Assembly: GCA_934365945.1 (NCBI GenBank)
Contig: CAKRNE010000003.1
Coordinates: 62,001-126,000, forward strand
Source: an uncultured Agathobacter sp.
Lineage (GTDB): Bacteria > Bacillota > Clostridia > Lachnospirales > Lachnospiraceae
Direction: 5' to 3'
DNA length: 64,000 bases
The position numbers and the translations under genes are program-made. This document shows positions 1-7,424 of this stretch, one piece after another; position 1 is the first letter of the stretch, and every line of letters begins with the position of its first letter. The notes beneath the pieces were generated by a model. It made no database searches. It was not told the DNA's origin and saw only the letters and a program-made list of their open reading frames with translations.

Positions 1-323
1 ATCGAAGCATAATTCTACAGACTCTAAACAGCTTCGCTATTCGCTCTCATGGCAGCACGTGTACGCTCGCGGTGGCCGCGGCTTACGTGCCTTACGTTGT
101 GGCAAAATTGCTACAAATGATGCTGCTTAATTATGCTTGCTTAAATTATGCTTCGCTTAATTTGCGCTTTGCATATACAGGCATGTAAATATAGTTACAT
201 ATATACATAAATATATATAAACATAGTTCGAAAGTTATCTAAATAAAATAATATCATAGTTTTCTTGACTATTCAACTTGGTATTACTTATAATATACCT
301 ATTACTATAAAAAGGAGTTCAAC
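1..323. other. Intergenic region upstream of aroC
   Basis: No gene is visible. The first 180 bases contain repetitive GC-containing sequence with recurring 'ttaattatgctt/gcttcgctta' units, followed by an AT-rich stretch of 'atata' runs. The aroC promoter lies at the right end. No tRNA-like or coding structure was found on either strand. Confidence 0.5.
265..294 (+). promoter_or_regulatory. Probable sigma-A promoter of aroC
   Basis: TTGACT at 265-270 and TATAAT at 289-294 are separated by 18 bases. The aroC ribosome binding site (AAAGGAG, ending at 317) lies 6 bases before the ATG at 324. Read by eye only. Confidence 0.6.
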
Positions 324-1427
324 ATGGCAGGTTCATCATACGGAAATATTTTTAAGGTAACAACATGGGGAGAATCACACGGAAAGGGCTTAGGTGTCGT
401 TGTGGACGGCGTTCCTGCGGGGCTTGAGCTATGTGAGGAGGATATTCAGATATTCTTAAACAGAAGAAAGCCGGGACAGTCCAAGTTCACTACCCCGCGC
501 AAGGAGGATGACGCTGTTGAGATTCTCTCCGGCGTGTTTGAGGGAAAGACTACAGGCACACCTGTTTCTATGGTTGTGTGGAATAAAAATCAGAAATCAA
601 AGGATTACAGTGAGATTGCTTCGTACTATCGTCCTGGGCATGCTGACTTTTGCTTTGATGAGAAATACGGCTTCAGAGACTACCGAGGCGGTGGTCGTTC
701 TTCGGGACGCGAGACAATAGGCCGTGTTGCAGCAGGTGCTATCGCTGTAAAGATGCTATCGAGCCTTGGCATAAAATTCCTTACATACACCAGGTCAATA
801 GGTCCTGTTACAATTGATGAGGTTAATTTTGATGCCCATGAGATTTACAATAATTCGCTTTATATGCCTGATGCCGATGCAGCGCTAAAGGCTTCTGAAT
901 ATCTGGAGGAATGCCTTAAATCACTCAATTCATCAGGCGGTGTGTGTGAATGTGTCATCACAGGGCTTCCTGTCGGGCTCGGTGATCCTGTATTCGAGAA
1001 AATTGATGCTAATCTGGCAAAGGCTATTATGTCTATCGGAGCTGTAAAGGGCTTCGAAATCGGCGATGGCTTTGATGCAGCAAAGGCAACCGGACTTACA
1101 AACAATGATGCCTTTATTATGATGGATGGCGCTGTTTCAAAAGAGACAAATCACTCCGGTGGTACTCTCGGCGGCATGACAGACGGCTCACCGCTTATTT
1201 TCAGAGCTGCCATAAAGCCTACTCCTTCAATCGCAGCTACACAGCACACCGTAAATAAATCCGGTGAAGATATAGAGATTTCCATCAAGGGACGTCATGA
1301 CCCGATTATCGTGCCACGTGCTGTTGTTGTTGTTGAAGCTATGGCTGCAATTACTATTGTGGATGCACTGCTTATGAATATGGGGGCACGCATGGACCGC
1401 ATCACAGATTTTTATAAAAAATTATAA
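324..1427 (+). CDS. aroC: Chorismate synthase AroC
   Basis: Converts 5-enolpyruvylshikimate-3-phosphate to chorismate using reduced FMN, the last shared step of aromatic amino acid synthesis. The 367-residue protein has the usual family length and signatures: an N-terminal GNIFKVTTWGESHG with the catalytic His region, the YRPGHAD segment near residue 104, and the [10 protein letters not shown] loop near residue 122. The start is set by AAAGGAG 6 bases upstream of the ATG. It is the only plus-strand gene of this end, has its own promoter, and is followed by a bidirectional hairpin, so it is probably monocistronic. Identity is very secure. Confidence 0.97.
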   Translation: MAGSSYGNIFKVTTWGESHGKGLGVVVDGVPAGLELCEEDIQIFLNRRKPGQSKFTTPRKEDDAVEILSGVFEGKTTGTPVSMVVWNKNQKSKDYSEIASYYRPGHADFCFDEKYGFRDYRGGGRSSGRETIGRVAAGAIAVKMLSSLGIKFLTYTRSIGPVTIDEVNFDAHEIYNNSLYMPDADAALKASEYLEECLKSLNSSGGVCECVITGLPVGLGDPVFEKIDANLAKAIMSIGAVKGFEIGDGFDAAKATGLTNNDAFIMMDGAVSKETNHSGGTLGGMTDGSPLIFRAAIKPTPSIAATQHTVNKSGEDIEISIKGRHDPIIVPRAVVVVEAMAAITIVDALLMNMGARMDRITDFYKKL

Positions 1428-1441
1428 CTTTGTCCTATAGT

Positions 1442-1480
1442 AAAAAGCATCTATCCGGTTTTTCCGGACAGATGCTTTTT
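1442..1480. terminator. Bidirectional terminator between aroC and the toxin-antitoxin pair
   Basis: AAAAAGCATCTATCCGG and CCGGACAGATGCTTTTT form a 17-base-pair stem with one mismatch and a T5 loop. It is flanked by A and T tracts on both sides, so it can end aroC (plus) and the antitoxin gene (minus). Confidence 0.8.
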
Positions 1481-1482
1481 AT

Positions 1483-1779
1483 CTATTTCATTGGAACAAT
1501 CTGCAATGTTTTTCCTAATGAATTTAAAATTTTTAATACTGTAGAGAGCTGTGGGTCTGACGTTCCGTTTTCCATTCTTGAAATCACAGGCTGCTTAATT
1601 CCACTCATTGCTTCAAGTTGCTTTTGCGTTATCCCATTTTCCTCTCTTGCTTTTATCATCTCATTAATGATTGCAACACGAACTTCACTTTCCGCAATCT
1701 CTTCTGATGTAAATAATTGTTTTTCAAGTTCATCCCATGAAGAACCTTTTGGATTAATCTTTGATTTACTCATTTTCAT
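1483..1779 (-). CDS. Xre-family antitoxin, HigA-type
   Basis: A 98-residue protein with a helix-turn-helix of the Xre/Cro type in its C-terminal half (ITQKQLEAMSGIKQPVISR, about residues 50-68). The N-terminal segment probably contacts the toxin. Its start lies inside the end of the upstream toxin gene (14-base overlap), the usual arrangement of HigB-HigA type pairs where the toxin is encoded first. By analogy it neutralises the toxin and represses the pair's promoter. Naming as HigA rests on the partner and gene order; any Gp49-associated Xre antitoxin would look the same. Confidence 0.85.
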   Translation of the reverse strand: MKMSKSKINPKGSSWDELEKQLFTSEEIAESEVRVAIINEMIKAREENGITQKQLEAMSGIKQPVISRMENGTSDPQLSTVLKILNSLGKTLQIVPMK

Positions 1780-2128
1780 TACTCCTTTCTAAATAATCCT
1801 TCATAAGTTTATTAGCCTTTTTTATTTCTCTTAGAGGTGTTTTCTGTGTTTTTTTATGAAACTGCGATAACAAAATAATATCATTACCGTTATATGCAAA
1901 AAACAATATTCTATCCTTTAGCGGTCTTAATTCCCACAGTTCACCATCTAAATGGCGTACAAAAGGCATTCCGGCTCTGGTTCCATTTTCTCTTAAAATA
2001 TTTAGATAATCCTGTATTTTTTGTAATTTAATTAAACTATCCTTAGAATTTTTCTTTTTTAGAGAAATTATATATTCCTTAACCGGCTCATTGCCCTTTT
2101 TATCTTTATAGAAAAAAATATTATACAT
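1766..2128 (-). CDS. RelE/HigB-type toxin (Gp49-like, DUF891)
   Basis: About 120 residues with the hallmarks of Gp49-like HigB toxins: LWELRPLKDRILFF near the middle and LSQFHKKTQKTP followed by a KKA helix. In this fold, basic and aromatic residues make a ribosome-dependent mRNA interferase; that activity is inferred from the family. The third-codon ATG at 2128 is preferred over the ATG at 2134 because GGGGAGG then sits 7 bases upstream. It overlaps the antitoxin by 14 bases, so the two are translationally coupled. The gene appears intact, so the pair is probably functional. Confidence 0.85.
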   Translation of the reverse strand: MYNIFFYKDKKGNEPVKEYIISLKKKNSKDSLIKLQKIQDYLNILRENGTRAGMPFVRHLDGELWELRPLKDRILFFAYNGNDIILLSQFHKKTQKTPLREIKKANKLMKDYLERSNENE

Positions 2129-2219
2129 TATCATACCTCCCCATAAAATAAATATAACTTAAATGCATATTTATGTCAATAGAAAATGCACTCAAAATAT
2201 ATTTCCAAGAAGCAGCGGA

Positions 2220-2360
2220 TTAAACAATAGATACTGCGCATTTGTCACCACAAAAGCCAAGTATGCATTTGATTCCATACAACAGCAAAGTGATAAGAAC
2301 GACCGCCATAACCATCACAAATGACTTTGATGCCATAAGCTGCCTTCTGCCCATGAGCAT
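2220..2360 (-). other. Small membrane-protein ORF or gene remnant
   Basis: A 46-codon frame with a basic start (GRRQ), one long hydrophobic helix (FVMVMAVVLITLLLYGIK) and a Cys-containing tail. The frame stays open about 8 codons upstream of the ATG, and no ribosome binding site precedes it. I read it as the C-terminal remnant of a lost membrane protein rather than a working gene. The rest of 2135-2444 holds nothing coding that I can support. Confidence 0.25.
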
Positions 2361-2399
2361 ATTGTCAAGTGTAGGTGTCAGATTTTATATTCAAAATAG

Positions 2400-2432
2400 T
2401 AAAAAGCTGCTACTCTCTAAAGAATAACAGCC
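2400..2432 (-). terminator. Terminator of the stress operon
   Basis: On the minus strand GCTGTTATTCT pairs with the AGAGTAGCAGC arm (G-U pairs allowed) and is followed by TTTTTAC. It lies just past the stop codon of the hemerythrin gene. Confidence 0.55.
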
Positions 2433-2444
2433 TTTCTTACTATA

Positions 2445-2843
2445 TCAGCCTTTTGGAATTTGACCATCAACATACAAAATGTGATTCACTAACCACTCTG
2501 TGAGATATTTTAAAATTCCCATAATCTGTTCATCCTGATCTTCTATCTCATCATTATGGTGTTCCATAAATTCATCAAGTTTGTGTATAAATTCCTGATG
2601 CTGAACTTTCTGTGTAAATAACTTCTTATAATTAATAGACTCCATATACTGCTCTTCGTCAGTAAAGTGTTTTACTGTATAATCACGAAGATTTTCCAAT
2701 ATTATGTCAATTCTATCGTATTTATCTGGTGTATTCTCGTCATGAAGCAATTCATAAGCCTCATCTGCATACTTAAATAACTGCTTGTGTTCTTCATCTA
2801 TCATATCTATTCCGATATAATATTCTGGTTTCATTTCATACAT
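2445..2843 (-). CDS. Bacteriohemerythrin
   Basis: A 132-residue four-helix hemerythrin that would bind O2 (or NO) at a non-heme di-iron site in the cytoplasm. Visible ligand motifs are H19 (DEEHKQLF), H59 with E63 (VKHFTDEE), H82 (QHQEF) and H121 with D126 (NHILYVD). The canonical HxxxH pair of the third helix reads QxxxH here (Q78), so one usual iron ligand seems replaced. It is the last gene of a regulator-desulfoferrodoxin-hemerythrin set, fitting oxygen scavenging in an anaerobe. The start has AAGGA 7 bases upstream. Family assignment is firm; the ligand change should be checked by alignment. Confidence 0.9.
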   Translation of the reverse strand: MYEMKPEYYIGIDMIDEEHKQLFKYADEAYELLHDENTPDKYDRIDIILENLRDYTVKHFTDEEQYMESINYKKLFTQKVQHQEFIHKLDEFMEHHNDEIEDQDEQIMGILKYLTEWLVNHILYVDGQIPKG

Positions 2844-2889
2844 CCATTAGTCCTTCTTTCATTTTTATTCAGCATTTGAAAAAATGCTT

Positions 2890-3264
2890 TTAGCATTTCC
2901 ATAATCCATGCAGGTTACAATATGCATATACTTCTTCTACCTGTTCACCATCGAAAAGACAAAAATCTGCTATCGGCTCCTGCCCTGGATTTAACTGTTT
3001 TCTGTATATTCCCTGATTGGTATTTAATGTAATCCACTCAATAAAATGCTCTTCAAGCATTGGATGTTTTGTCTCTCCGACCACGACATGAACATAACTG
3101 CCTTCCACAGTATACACAGGTACATGCTTCTCAACAGCAGCATCTGTCACTCCGGCTTTTAATTCCTGCATAGGTTCTCCGCAACAAATTACAGGAACAC
3201 CTTTATCTTTTACCTTTTCAATAATATTTCCACAATGTTTACATATATAATACTTTACTTCCAT
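2890..3264 (-). CDS. dfx: Desulfoferrodoxin (superoxide reductase)
   Basis: Reduces superoxide to hydrogen peroxide in the cytoplasm without making oxygen. The 124-residue chain has both iron centres: a desulforedoxin-like centre I with C8, C11, C27 and C28, and the catalytic centre II with H47 (EKHVP), H67, H73, C116 and H119 (CNLHGLW). All ligands are present, so it should be the two-iron form. The start overlaps the end of the Fur-like gene by 26 bases, so the pair is translationally linked, and a hemerythrin follows 46 bases downstream. Regulation by the upstream Fur/PerR-like protein is likely. Confidence 0.95.
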   Translation of the reverse strand: MEVKYYICKHCGNIIEKVKDKGVPVICCGEPMQELKAGVTDAAVEKHVPVYTVEGSYVHVVVGETKHPMLEEHFIEWITLNTNQGIYRKQLNPGQEPIADFCLFDGEQVEEVYAYCNLHGLWKC

Positions 3265-3664
3265 GTTTTTCCTCCTTTACTTTCTCCCTGCATTTCGGGC
3301 AAATGCCCTTAAATGAAATATCATAATCCAAAAATTCAATTCCATGAGTGTTATGAATTCTTTCCAGTAAATCCGGTATTTCATCCATATCCACATCTGA
3401 AACCGCACCGCATTTTACGCACCTGACATGGTAATGATTTTTCAATGTAAAATCAAACCTATTTGGTCCATCCGGAACTTCGACCTTTCTTAATGCACCT
3501 TCCTCTACCAATATATCAAGATTTCTATATACAGTTCCTTTTCCGATTGTAGAATATGCTTCTTTTATAAATTCATACACCTCATTTGCTGTAACATGCC
3601 TTTTCATCTCATATACAGCATTTCTTACCAGGTCTTTCTGAATTGTGTTTCTTCTATTTGTCAT
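3239..3664 (-). CDS. Fur/PerR-family metalloregulator
   Basis: A 141-residue Fur-superfamily repressor: winged helix (KDLVRNAVYEM, TANEVYEFIKE), DNA-recognition stretch (GKGTVYRNLDIL), metal-site HYHVRC, and two zinc CxxC motifs (CVKCG, CPKC). Context with superoxide reductase and hemerythrin favours a PerR-type peroxide sensor, but Fur or Zur cannot be excluded from sequence. The ATG at 3664 is chosen over the upstream in-frame ATG at 3778 because AAGGAGGGCAG precedes it directly and a consensus promoter lies between the two. It probably autoregulates through AT-rich inverted repeats at its promoter. Confidence 0.88.
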   Translation of the reverse strand: MTNRRNTIQKDLVRNAVYEMKRHVTANEVYEFIKEAYSTIGKGTVYRNLDILVEEGALRKVEVPDGPNRFDFTLKNHYHVRCVKCGAVSDVDMDEIPDLLERIHNTHGIEFLDYDISFKGICPKCREKVKEEKHGSKVLYM

Positions 3665-3698
3665 CTGCCCTCCTTGTTGGGATTTATTCCTAATTAGA

Positions 3699-3727
3699 AT
3701 TATATATTGTTTTAAATTCCTTGTCAA
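3699..3727 (-). promoter_or_regulatory. Consensus sigma-A promoter of the Fur-like/dfx/hemerythrin operon
   Basis: Reading the minus strand, TTGACA (3727-3722), 17 bases, then TATAAT (3704-3699): both hexamers match consensus exactly. Just downstream lies the AT-rich partial palindrome ATTCTAATTAGGAAT, which could be an operator for the regulator encoded next. Confidence 0.8.
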
Positions 3728-3737
3728 GAGAAAATAG

Positions 3738-3755
3738 TAATAATTCCTATTATTA
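3738..3755. promoter_or_regulatory. Candidate Fur/PerR operator
   Basis: TAATAAT-TCCT-ATTATTA is a perfect 7-base inverted repeat just upstream of the consensus -35 element. Its size and AT content resemble Fur-family boxes (7-1-7 arrangement), although the spacer is 4. Assignment is inference from position. Confidence 0.4.
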
Positions 3756-3756
3756 T

Positions 3757-3783
3757 AAAAGATGCCCTTACCGAGCATCTTTT
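3757..3783 (-). terminator. Weak hairpin across the yaaA stop codon
   Basis: AAAAGATGC and GCATCTTTT form a 9-base-pair stem around the yaaA stop codon with a short T4 tail on the minus strand. It would separate the bcp-yaaA transcript from the regulator promoter just downstream. Confidence 0.45.
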
Positions 3784-4543
3784 ATTTTAAGAAATTTTTC
3801 TATTTTTCGTTCAAAAACATATTCTGTAGCTGATGACAAATCAGACCGGAAAAAATAGCCAAGTCTGTCAAATTTCTGAATTTCCTCTGGATTCTCAATA
3901 TTATTTTCTGCCATGAATCTGACCATTTCACCGCGAGCCATCTTGGCATATGTACCTTTTGTTACCAGTTTATCTCCGGATAACTCACAAAATGTAACCG
4001 TAATATATCTATCCTGCGGTGTCAGATACTTTTCTATACATTTTGAGTATTCTTTTGATGCCAGATTAATGATAATCCTGCTGTCATCGATTACTGAGCG
4101 GTATAACAAGTCTCCCCAGTACTCATACAGATTTTTTGCATCTCCAATTCCGACCTTTGCCTGCATTTCTAAACGATAAGGTGTCACACCATCCATTGGT
4201 TTCAGCCCCCATAAAATGCAGACAGTATTCTCAAATGATTTTGCACATACTCAAACTGCATATCTTCAAACACAGATGGTGCCATATATTGAAAAGCAAT
4301 TCCTTCATATGATAAGACAGCCGGAGTGAGCATCTGATAAAGGTTCATATTTTCCAGTCTATAAAAATTCTGTTCCAGAATCTTGTCATTGCATTTCCAG
4401 ATAGCTTTCAGTTCCCCTTTTGACCTATCTTTCAACCAGTTTAATATCTCTGATGTCTTATCAATAAACTCCGGTAAAGCAGCCGGTTCTATACTGTCAG
4501 CGTCCGTAATCATCTTCTTTGCAGGTGATAATATAATTTTCAT
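3768..4543 (-). pseudogene. yaaA: YaaA peroxide-stress protein, split by a frameshift
   Basis: Two consecutive minus-strand frames together make one YaaA (DUF328) protein. The first, 4202-4543, starts MKIILSPAKKM and ends SAFYGG. The second, 3768-4196, begins in the family's DGVTPYRLEMQAKVG block and runs to the C-terminus. In the sense strand the break falls at a run of five G (4206-4210 on the plus strand); a sixth G would restore GGLKPMDGVTPYRL. It may be a true one-base deletion, a phase-variable tract or a sequencing error. The ATG at 4543 overlaps the bcp stop as TGATG, so it is coupled to the peroxiredoxin. YaaA limits free iron during peroxide stress in E. coli. Confidence 0.85.
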
Positions 4544-4998
4544 CAATTTAATTCCTTAAGCATATTTTCCGGATTATCTGCCGCCTTGACTTTATCATTA
4601 GCTTTGATGATAACTCCCTGCTCGTCAATAAGATATGTTGTTCTAACCACACCCATAGAAACTTTTCCATAGTTTTTCTTTTCTTTCCAAACATCATATG
4701 CTTCAATAACTTTACGCTCCGGATCTGCTAAAAGCGTAAATGCCAGTCCATATTTTTCTTCAAATCTCTTGTGAGAGGCTACAGAATCCTTACTTACTCC
4801 AAGAATAACTGCACCTTTTTCCGTAAACTGGGGATAACGCTCAGAAAAACCACATGCCTGCTTCGTACATCCCGGTGTATTATCTTTTGGATAAAAATAT
4901 AAAATCACTTTTTTGCCTGCATAATCGCTTAATTTATGCATTTCTCCATTTTGATCCGGCAATTCAAAATCCGGTGCTTTAGTTCCTAATTCTAACAT
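4543..4998 (-). CDS. bcp: Thioredoxin-dependent peroxiredoxin (BCP type)
   Basis: Reduces hydrogen and organic peroxides using a peroxidatic cysteine. The 151-residue protein has the BCP/PrxQ pattern: FELPDQNG near residue 11, FYPKDNTPGCTKQACGF with peroxidatic C44 and resolving C49, and the distal RTTYLIDEQG strand. Spacing C-x4-C places it among atypical two-Cys PrxQ enzymes regenerated by thioredoxin. Its stop overlaps the start of yaaA (TGATG), another peroxide-stress gene, so the two are co-translated. It lies beside the superoxide reductase cluster, which would feed it hydrogen peroxide. Confidence 0.95.
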   Translation of the reverse strand: MLELGTKAPDFELPDQNGEMHKLSDYAGKKVILYFYPKDNTPGCTKQACGFSERYPQFTEKGAVILGVSKDSVASHKRFEEKYGLAFTLLADPERKVIEAYDVWKEKKNYGKVSMGVVRTTYLIDEQGVIIKANDKVKAADNPENMLKELN

Positions 4999-5001
4999 AC
5001 G

Positions 5002-5211
5002 TTATTTCTCCACTTCTTTCACTTCTATCTGTTTTCTTGTCCTCTTATTTCCCGAAATCATTTTATGACCAGAATAAACTGCCATAATCATGCATATCAG
5101 AGAGCCAAACGCAAAGTATTTGTGTGTTGCTTTTAACCCTTTATATCCGGTATAAAAAGTTCCAACCATTGTAACTACTGCTCCGAATGACCAATATTTA
5201 TGTACTTTCAT
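5002..5211 (-). CDS. Small two-helix membrane protein
   Basis: A 69-residue protein with two predicted transmembrane segments (about residues 8-24 and 31-50) and a basic, charged C-terminus (GNKRTRKQIEVKEVEK). Three bases separate it from bcp, and AGGAGGT lies just before its ATG, so it is probably the first gene of a bcp-yaaA operon. Small proteins of this form occur in Lachnospiraceae as DUF families of unknown role; I do not recognise a function. Confidence 0.7.
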   Translation of the reverse strand: MKVHKYWSFGAVVTMVGTFYTGYKGLKATHKYFAFGSLICMIMAVYSGHKMISGNKRTRKQIEVKEVEK

Positions 5212-5563
5212 GCTTAATTCACCTCCTGTATATGAACATATTATATCATATGCTTACGTATATGATATGCCTGCGGCTGATACTTATGCGCATTCGCGCG
5301 TGATATAATTCGCTACGCTCATTATATCAAATTTTTTGTAACATAGTCTATATTTTCCTGAATGACACAATCTCTTATCGTATTGGTTTATTATGATACG
5401 ACAGTTAGAAATAAATCTCTCACTTAATCTTTAATTCAATTTTCATTCCTCAACCATATCTCTATCGCTTTTTGCCTCTTATCGGCTGATTATAGTTTAA
5501 TCACATATTGCCACTTTATAAATCATTAGCCATTTTTCCTTCAAGTATTTTTTATAATAAGTC
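5212..5563. other. Gene-free region with short perfect hairpins
   Basis: Two perfect 9-base inverted repeats stand out: ATATCATAT/ATATGATAT at 5243-5251/5260-5268 and TGATATAAT/ATTATATCA at 5301-5309/5321-5329. Between them is a CG-rich patch (tgcgcattcgcgcg) unlike the surroundings. No coding frame is supported. They may be palindromic intergenic repeats or mRNA structures of the membrane-protein/bcp leader. Confidence 0.4.
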
Positions 5564-5603
5564 ACGAAAAAATCCGCAATACTATAATTTAGTATAGCGG
5601 ATT
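5564..5603 (-). terminator. Terminator hairpin, left copy of a 40-bp direct repeat
   Basis: AATCCGCAATACTA, a TAATT loop and TAGTATAGCGGATT form a 14-base-pair stem with one A-A mismatch, followed on the minus strand by TTTTTT. The same element, with one extra A, recurs in the same orientation at 10520-10560 behind the U32 peptidase gene. The two copies bound the accessory block between them. It ends the bacteriocin-like operon above it. Confidence 0.8.
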
Positions 5604-5669
5604 TATCATGTAAAATTACATATAAGCAATGGCATTTACTCTTACTGTCTTTTAATAAATATGTTTTCT

Positions 5670-5840
5670 TTACTTTCCAAAAATTTTTGTAACAACAACC
5701 ATTATTATTCCTACTATAGACATAATCAATCCTGCAATCTCCATTTTGTTGATTCCATCTTTTTTTGCAATGGAAATGTTTTCAAACAGGAAAAATATAA
5801 AAATAATAACAATTGCAATTAATAACATTATATCTTTCAT
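5670..5840 (-). CDS. 56-residue two-helix membrane protein, possible immunity protein
   Basis: A short gene of 56 codons. It begins MKDIMLLIAIVIIFIFFLF and has two hydrophobic helices (about residues 4-20 and 34-52) joined by a charged loop (ENISIAKKDGINKME), ending KIFGK. Its ATG directly follows the TAA of the secreted-protein gene (TAAATG), so it is translationally coupled to it. A terminator follows. Small hydrophobic proteins encoded immediately after a bacteriocin-like gene are often immunity proteins; that role is inferred from position and size only. Confidence 0.6.
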   Translation of the reverse strand: MKDIMLLIAIVIIFIFFLFENISIAKKDGINKMEIAGLIMSIVGIIMVVVTKIFGK

Positions 5841-6818
5841 TTAAAACGAACAATTACTCCTTATATCTGATATTCCAATTAAATCTGCACCAAAACCAGC
5901 TAGACCCGATCCAAATTGTGACCATTTGATTTTTGTCCACCACTTTCCACCAAGACCTCTACTGGCTTTTATTGCCACTATAATTCCCTTAGCTGCTTTT
6001 CGTACGCCACCAGCAGCTTTAATTGCTTTTTTAAGCTTCACAATTTTTGCAGCTGTAAATATTGTTGTACCAATAACCCATAAAATAGTTCCTGCACATT
6101 TTGTAACTTGCCAAAATGACGGATCTGCCACTACCGGGAACGCAGTATCTTCATTGAACTCTATCACTTGTGTCAAAGTTTGTCCATCAATTTTATAATA
6201 TGTTTCAATGTTATTTCCATTAGCATCTTCAGCCCATGGGGCATCAATAATATTCAGTATGTTATTTTTAGCATCAACAACAAAAACTTCTCCAGTGTCA
6301 TAATCATCACCTAATAGTTCCTTACTTGATACTAACCGTTCACCCTCATTTAAATCATATTCAAATGAATATTCTTTAGGTGCGCTATTATTTTCAATAT
6401 TAATTAATGTTCTTACTCCCTCTGAAGCAATATCACTTTCTTCTTTTATAGCTTGAACTCCAATAGACAAACTTTCATCACAGTTATATAATACAGTTCC
6501 ATCATCTGATAAAATTCCTTCTGTATCCATAACTTCAGCAGGTAAATTCATGGACACCTTTCTGTCCTCGCCATCGTCAATAGTCAGTTCTTCATCAGCG
6601 TCATACGGAATTTCGATAATCGCATCTGTACCATCTACTATTATCTTATCCTCTTCTATTTCATAAATATCAGCATTTATTTCTGAAGTTCCTGTGATCT
6701 TTTCAATATTATTAATTGCTTCTTGTGAAGCATTTATTGATTCAGCATAAACCACCGCACCACTTTGTGTGAATAATAACATTGCTACAAGCGCTAAACA
6801 TAATCCCTTTTTCTTCAT
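5841..6818 (-). CDS. Secreted protein with cationic hydrophobic C-terminal module (bacteriocin-like)
   Basis: 325 residues. A clear signal peptide (MKKKGLCLALVAMLLF, cleavage likely after VVYA near residue 25) leads into an acidic region (26-225). A PVVADPSFW junction (228-236) precedes a C-terminal module of about 85 residues rich in Lys, Gly and hydrophobics (AAKIVKLKKAIKAAGG, GKWWTKIKW, GSGLAGFGADLIGI). C241 and C323 bracket this module and could form a disulfide. The layout suggests an acidic pro-region and a membrane-active C-terminal peptide. Upstream by 13 bases is a membrane thioredoxin, downstream a tiny membrane protein. No family was recognised with certainty; a secreted toxin or bacteriocin precursor is an inference. 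Confidence 0.7.
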   Translation of the reverse strand: MKKKGLCLALVAMLLFTQSGAVVYAESINASQEAINNIEKITGTSEINADIYEIEEDKIIVDGTDAIIEIPYDADEELTIDDGEDRKVSMNLPAEVMDTEGILSDDGTVLYNCDESLSIGVQAIKEESDIASEGVRTLINIENNSAPKEYSFEYDLNEGERLVSSKELLGDDYDTGEVFVVDAKNNILNIIDAPWAEDANGNNIETYYKIDGQTLTQVIEFNEDTAFPVVADPSFWQVTKCAGTILWVIGTTIFTAAKIVKLKKAIKAAGGVRKAAKGIIVAIKASRGLGGKWWTKIKWSQFGSGLAGFGADLIGISDIRSNCSF

Positions 6819-6831
6819 CGATTTTTATCTC

Positions 6832-7284
6832 CTAAAAATTATTTTTAAAATTTTTGATGTCATCATCATTTTGCATGTCTAATATTTTTTTGTTTCCATT
6901 CTTAATCTCGATTATAGCTGGAATTTCCTCAATATTAAGACTTCTTAATAATTCTCGCATTTCCTTTTTTTCACTAGCTTTACATGTAGTGTCAAAATAA
7001 AAAATGTTTTTGTTTTCAGCATTAAGTTCCTTAGATAAAATTGGATAGAATTCTTGACAATCCGGACAAGTTGGTCTGCTGATGTATATCCAACCATCTT
7101 CATTGCTATTTAATATACTTTCAAGTTTTTCCTTATTTATTAATTCCATATGGGAATTATAATTGTTTTCTGTATATTCATCTTGACTATCTTTAACTTC
7201 TTTATGATTCGCCCAGAAAAAAATTCCAATAACCAGAATTAATATAACCGAAATAAAAATAGCAATTATTCCTTTTCTACTCAT
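6832..7284 (-). CDS. Membrane-anchored thioredoxin-like protein (bacteriocin accessory type)
   Basis: 150 residues: one N-terminal transmembrane anchor (about residues 6-24), a polar linker, then a thioredoxin-like domain with RPTCPDCQEFYP (C73 and C76) and a cis-Pro loop IEEIPAII. The sequence around CPDC resembles bacteriocin transport accessory proteins of the PedC/BrcD kind, which make or repair disulfides in exported bacteriocins. It has AGGAAGGAGG before its ATG and heads a three-gene operon with a secreted protein holding two C-terminal cysteines. The role in disulfide formation of that protein is inferred. Confidence 0.75.
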   Translation of the reverse strand: MSRKGIIAIFISVILILVIGIFFWANHKEVKDSQDEYTENNYNSHMELINKEKLESILNSNEDGWIYISRPTCPDCQEFYPILSKELNAENKNIFYFDTTCKASEKKEMRELLRSLNIEEIPAIIEIKNGNKKILDMQNDDDIKNFKNNF

Positions 7285-7372
7285 TTGTCCTCCTTCCTGA
7301 TTTTAGTATTACAGTCTTGTTATTTTTTAACAATCCTAGGTTTTAAAATTTATAAAGACAGTTAGGTTTTTT

Positions 7373-7406
7373 AATAGTAGTACTTCTGTCAAGAAGTATT
7401 ACTATT
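7373..7406. repeat. 15-bp inverted repeat between transposase remnant and thioredoxin operon
   Basis: AATAGTAGTACTTCT and AGAAGTATTACTATT pair over 15 bases with one mismatch and a 4-base loop. TTGACA occurs across the loop on the minus strand but lacks a well-spaced -10. It could be a terminator, an IS end or an operator of the thioredoxin operon. Confidence 0.45.
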
Positions 7407-7424
7407 CTAGTATTCAACCTTTAA

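Noticed and set aside
1430-1792. A plus-strand frame of 120 codons behind aroC
   Set aside because: Antisense of the HigA-type antitoxin and starts in the terminator.
2242-2427. A 61-codon plus-strand frame
   Set aside because: No ribosome binding site and no family signal; the opposite strand carries a better membrane-like remnant.
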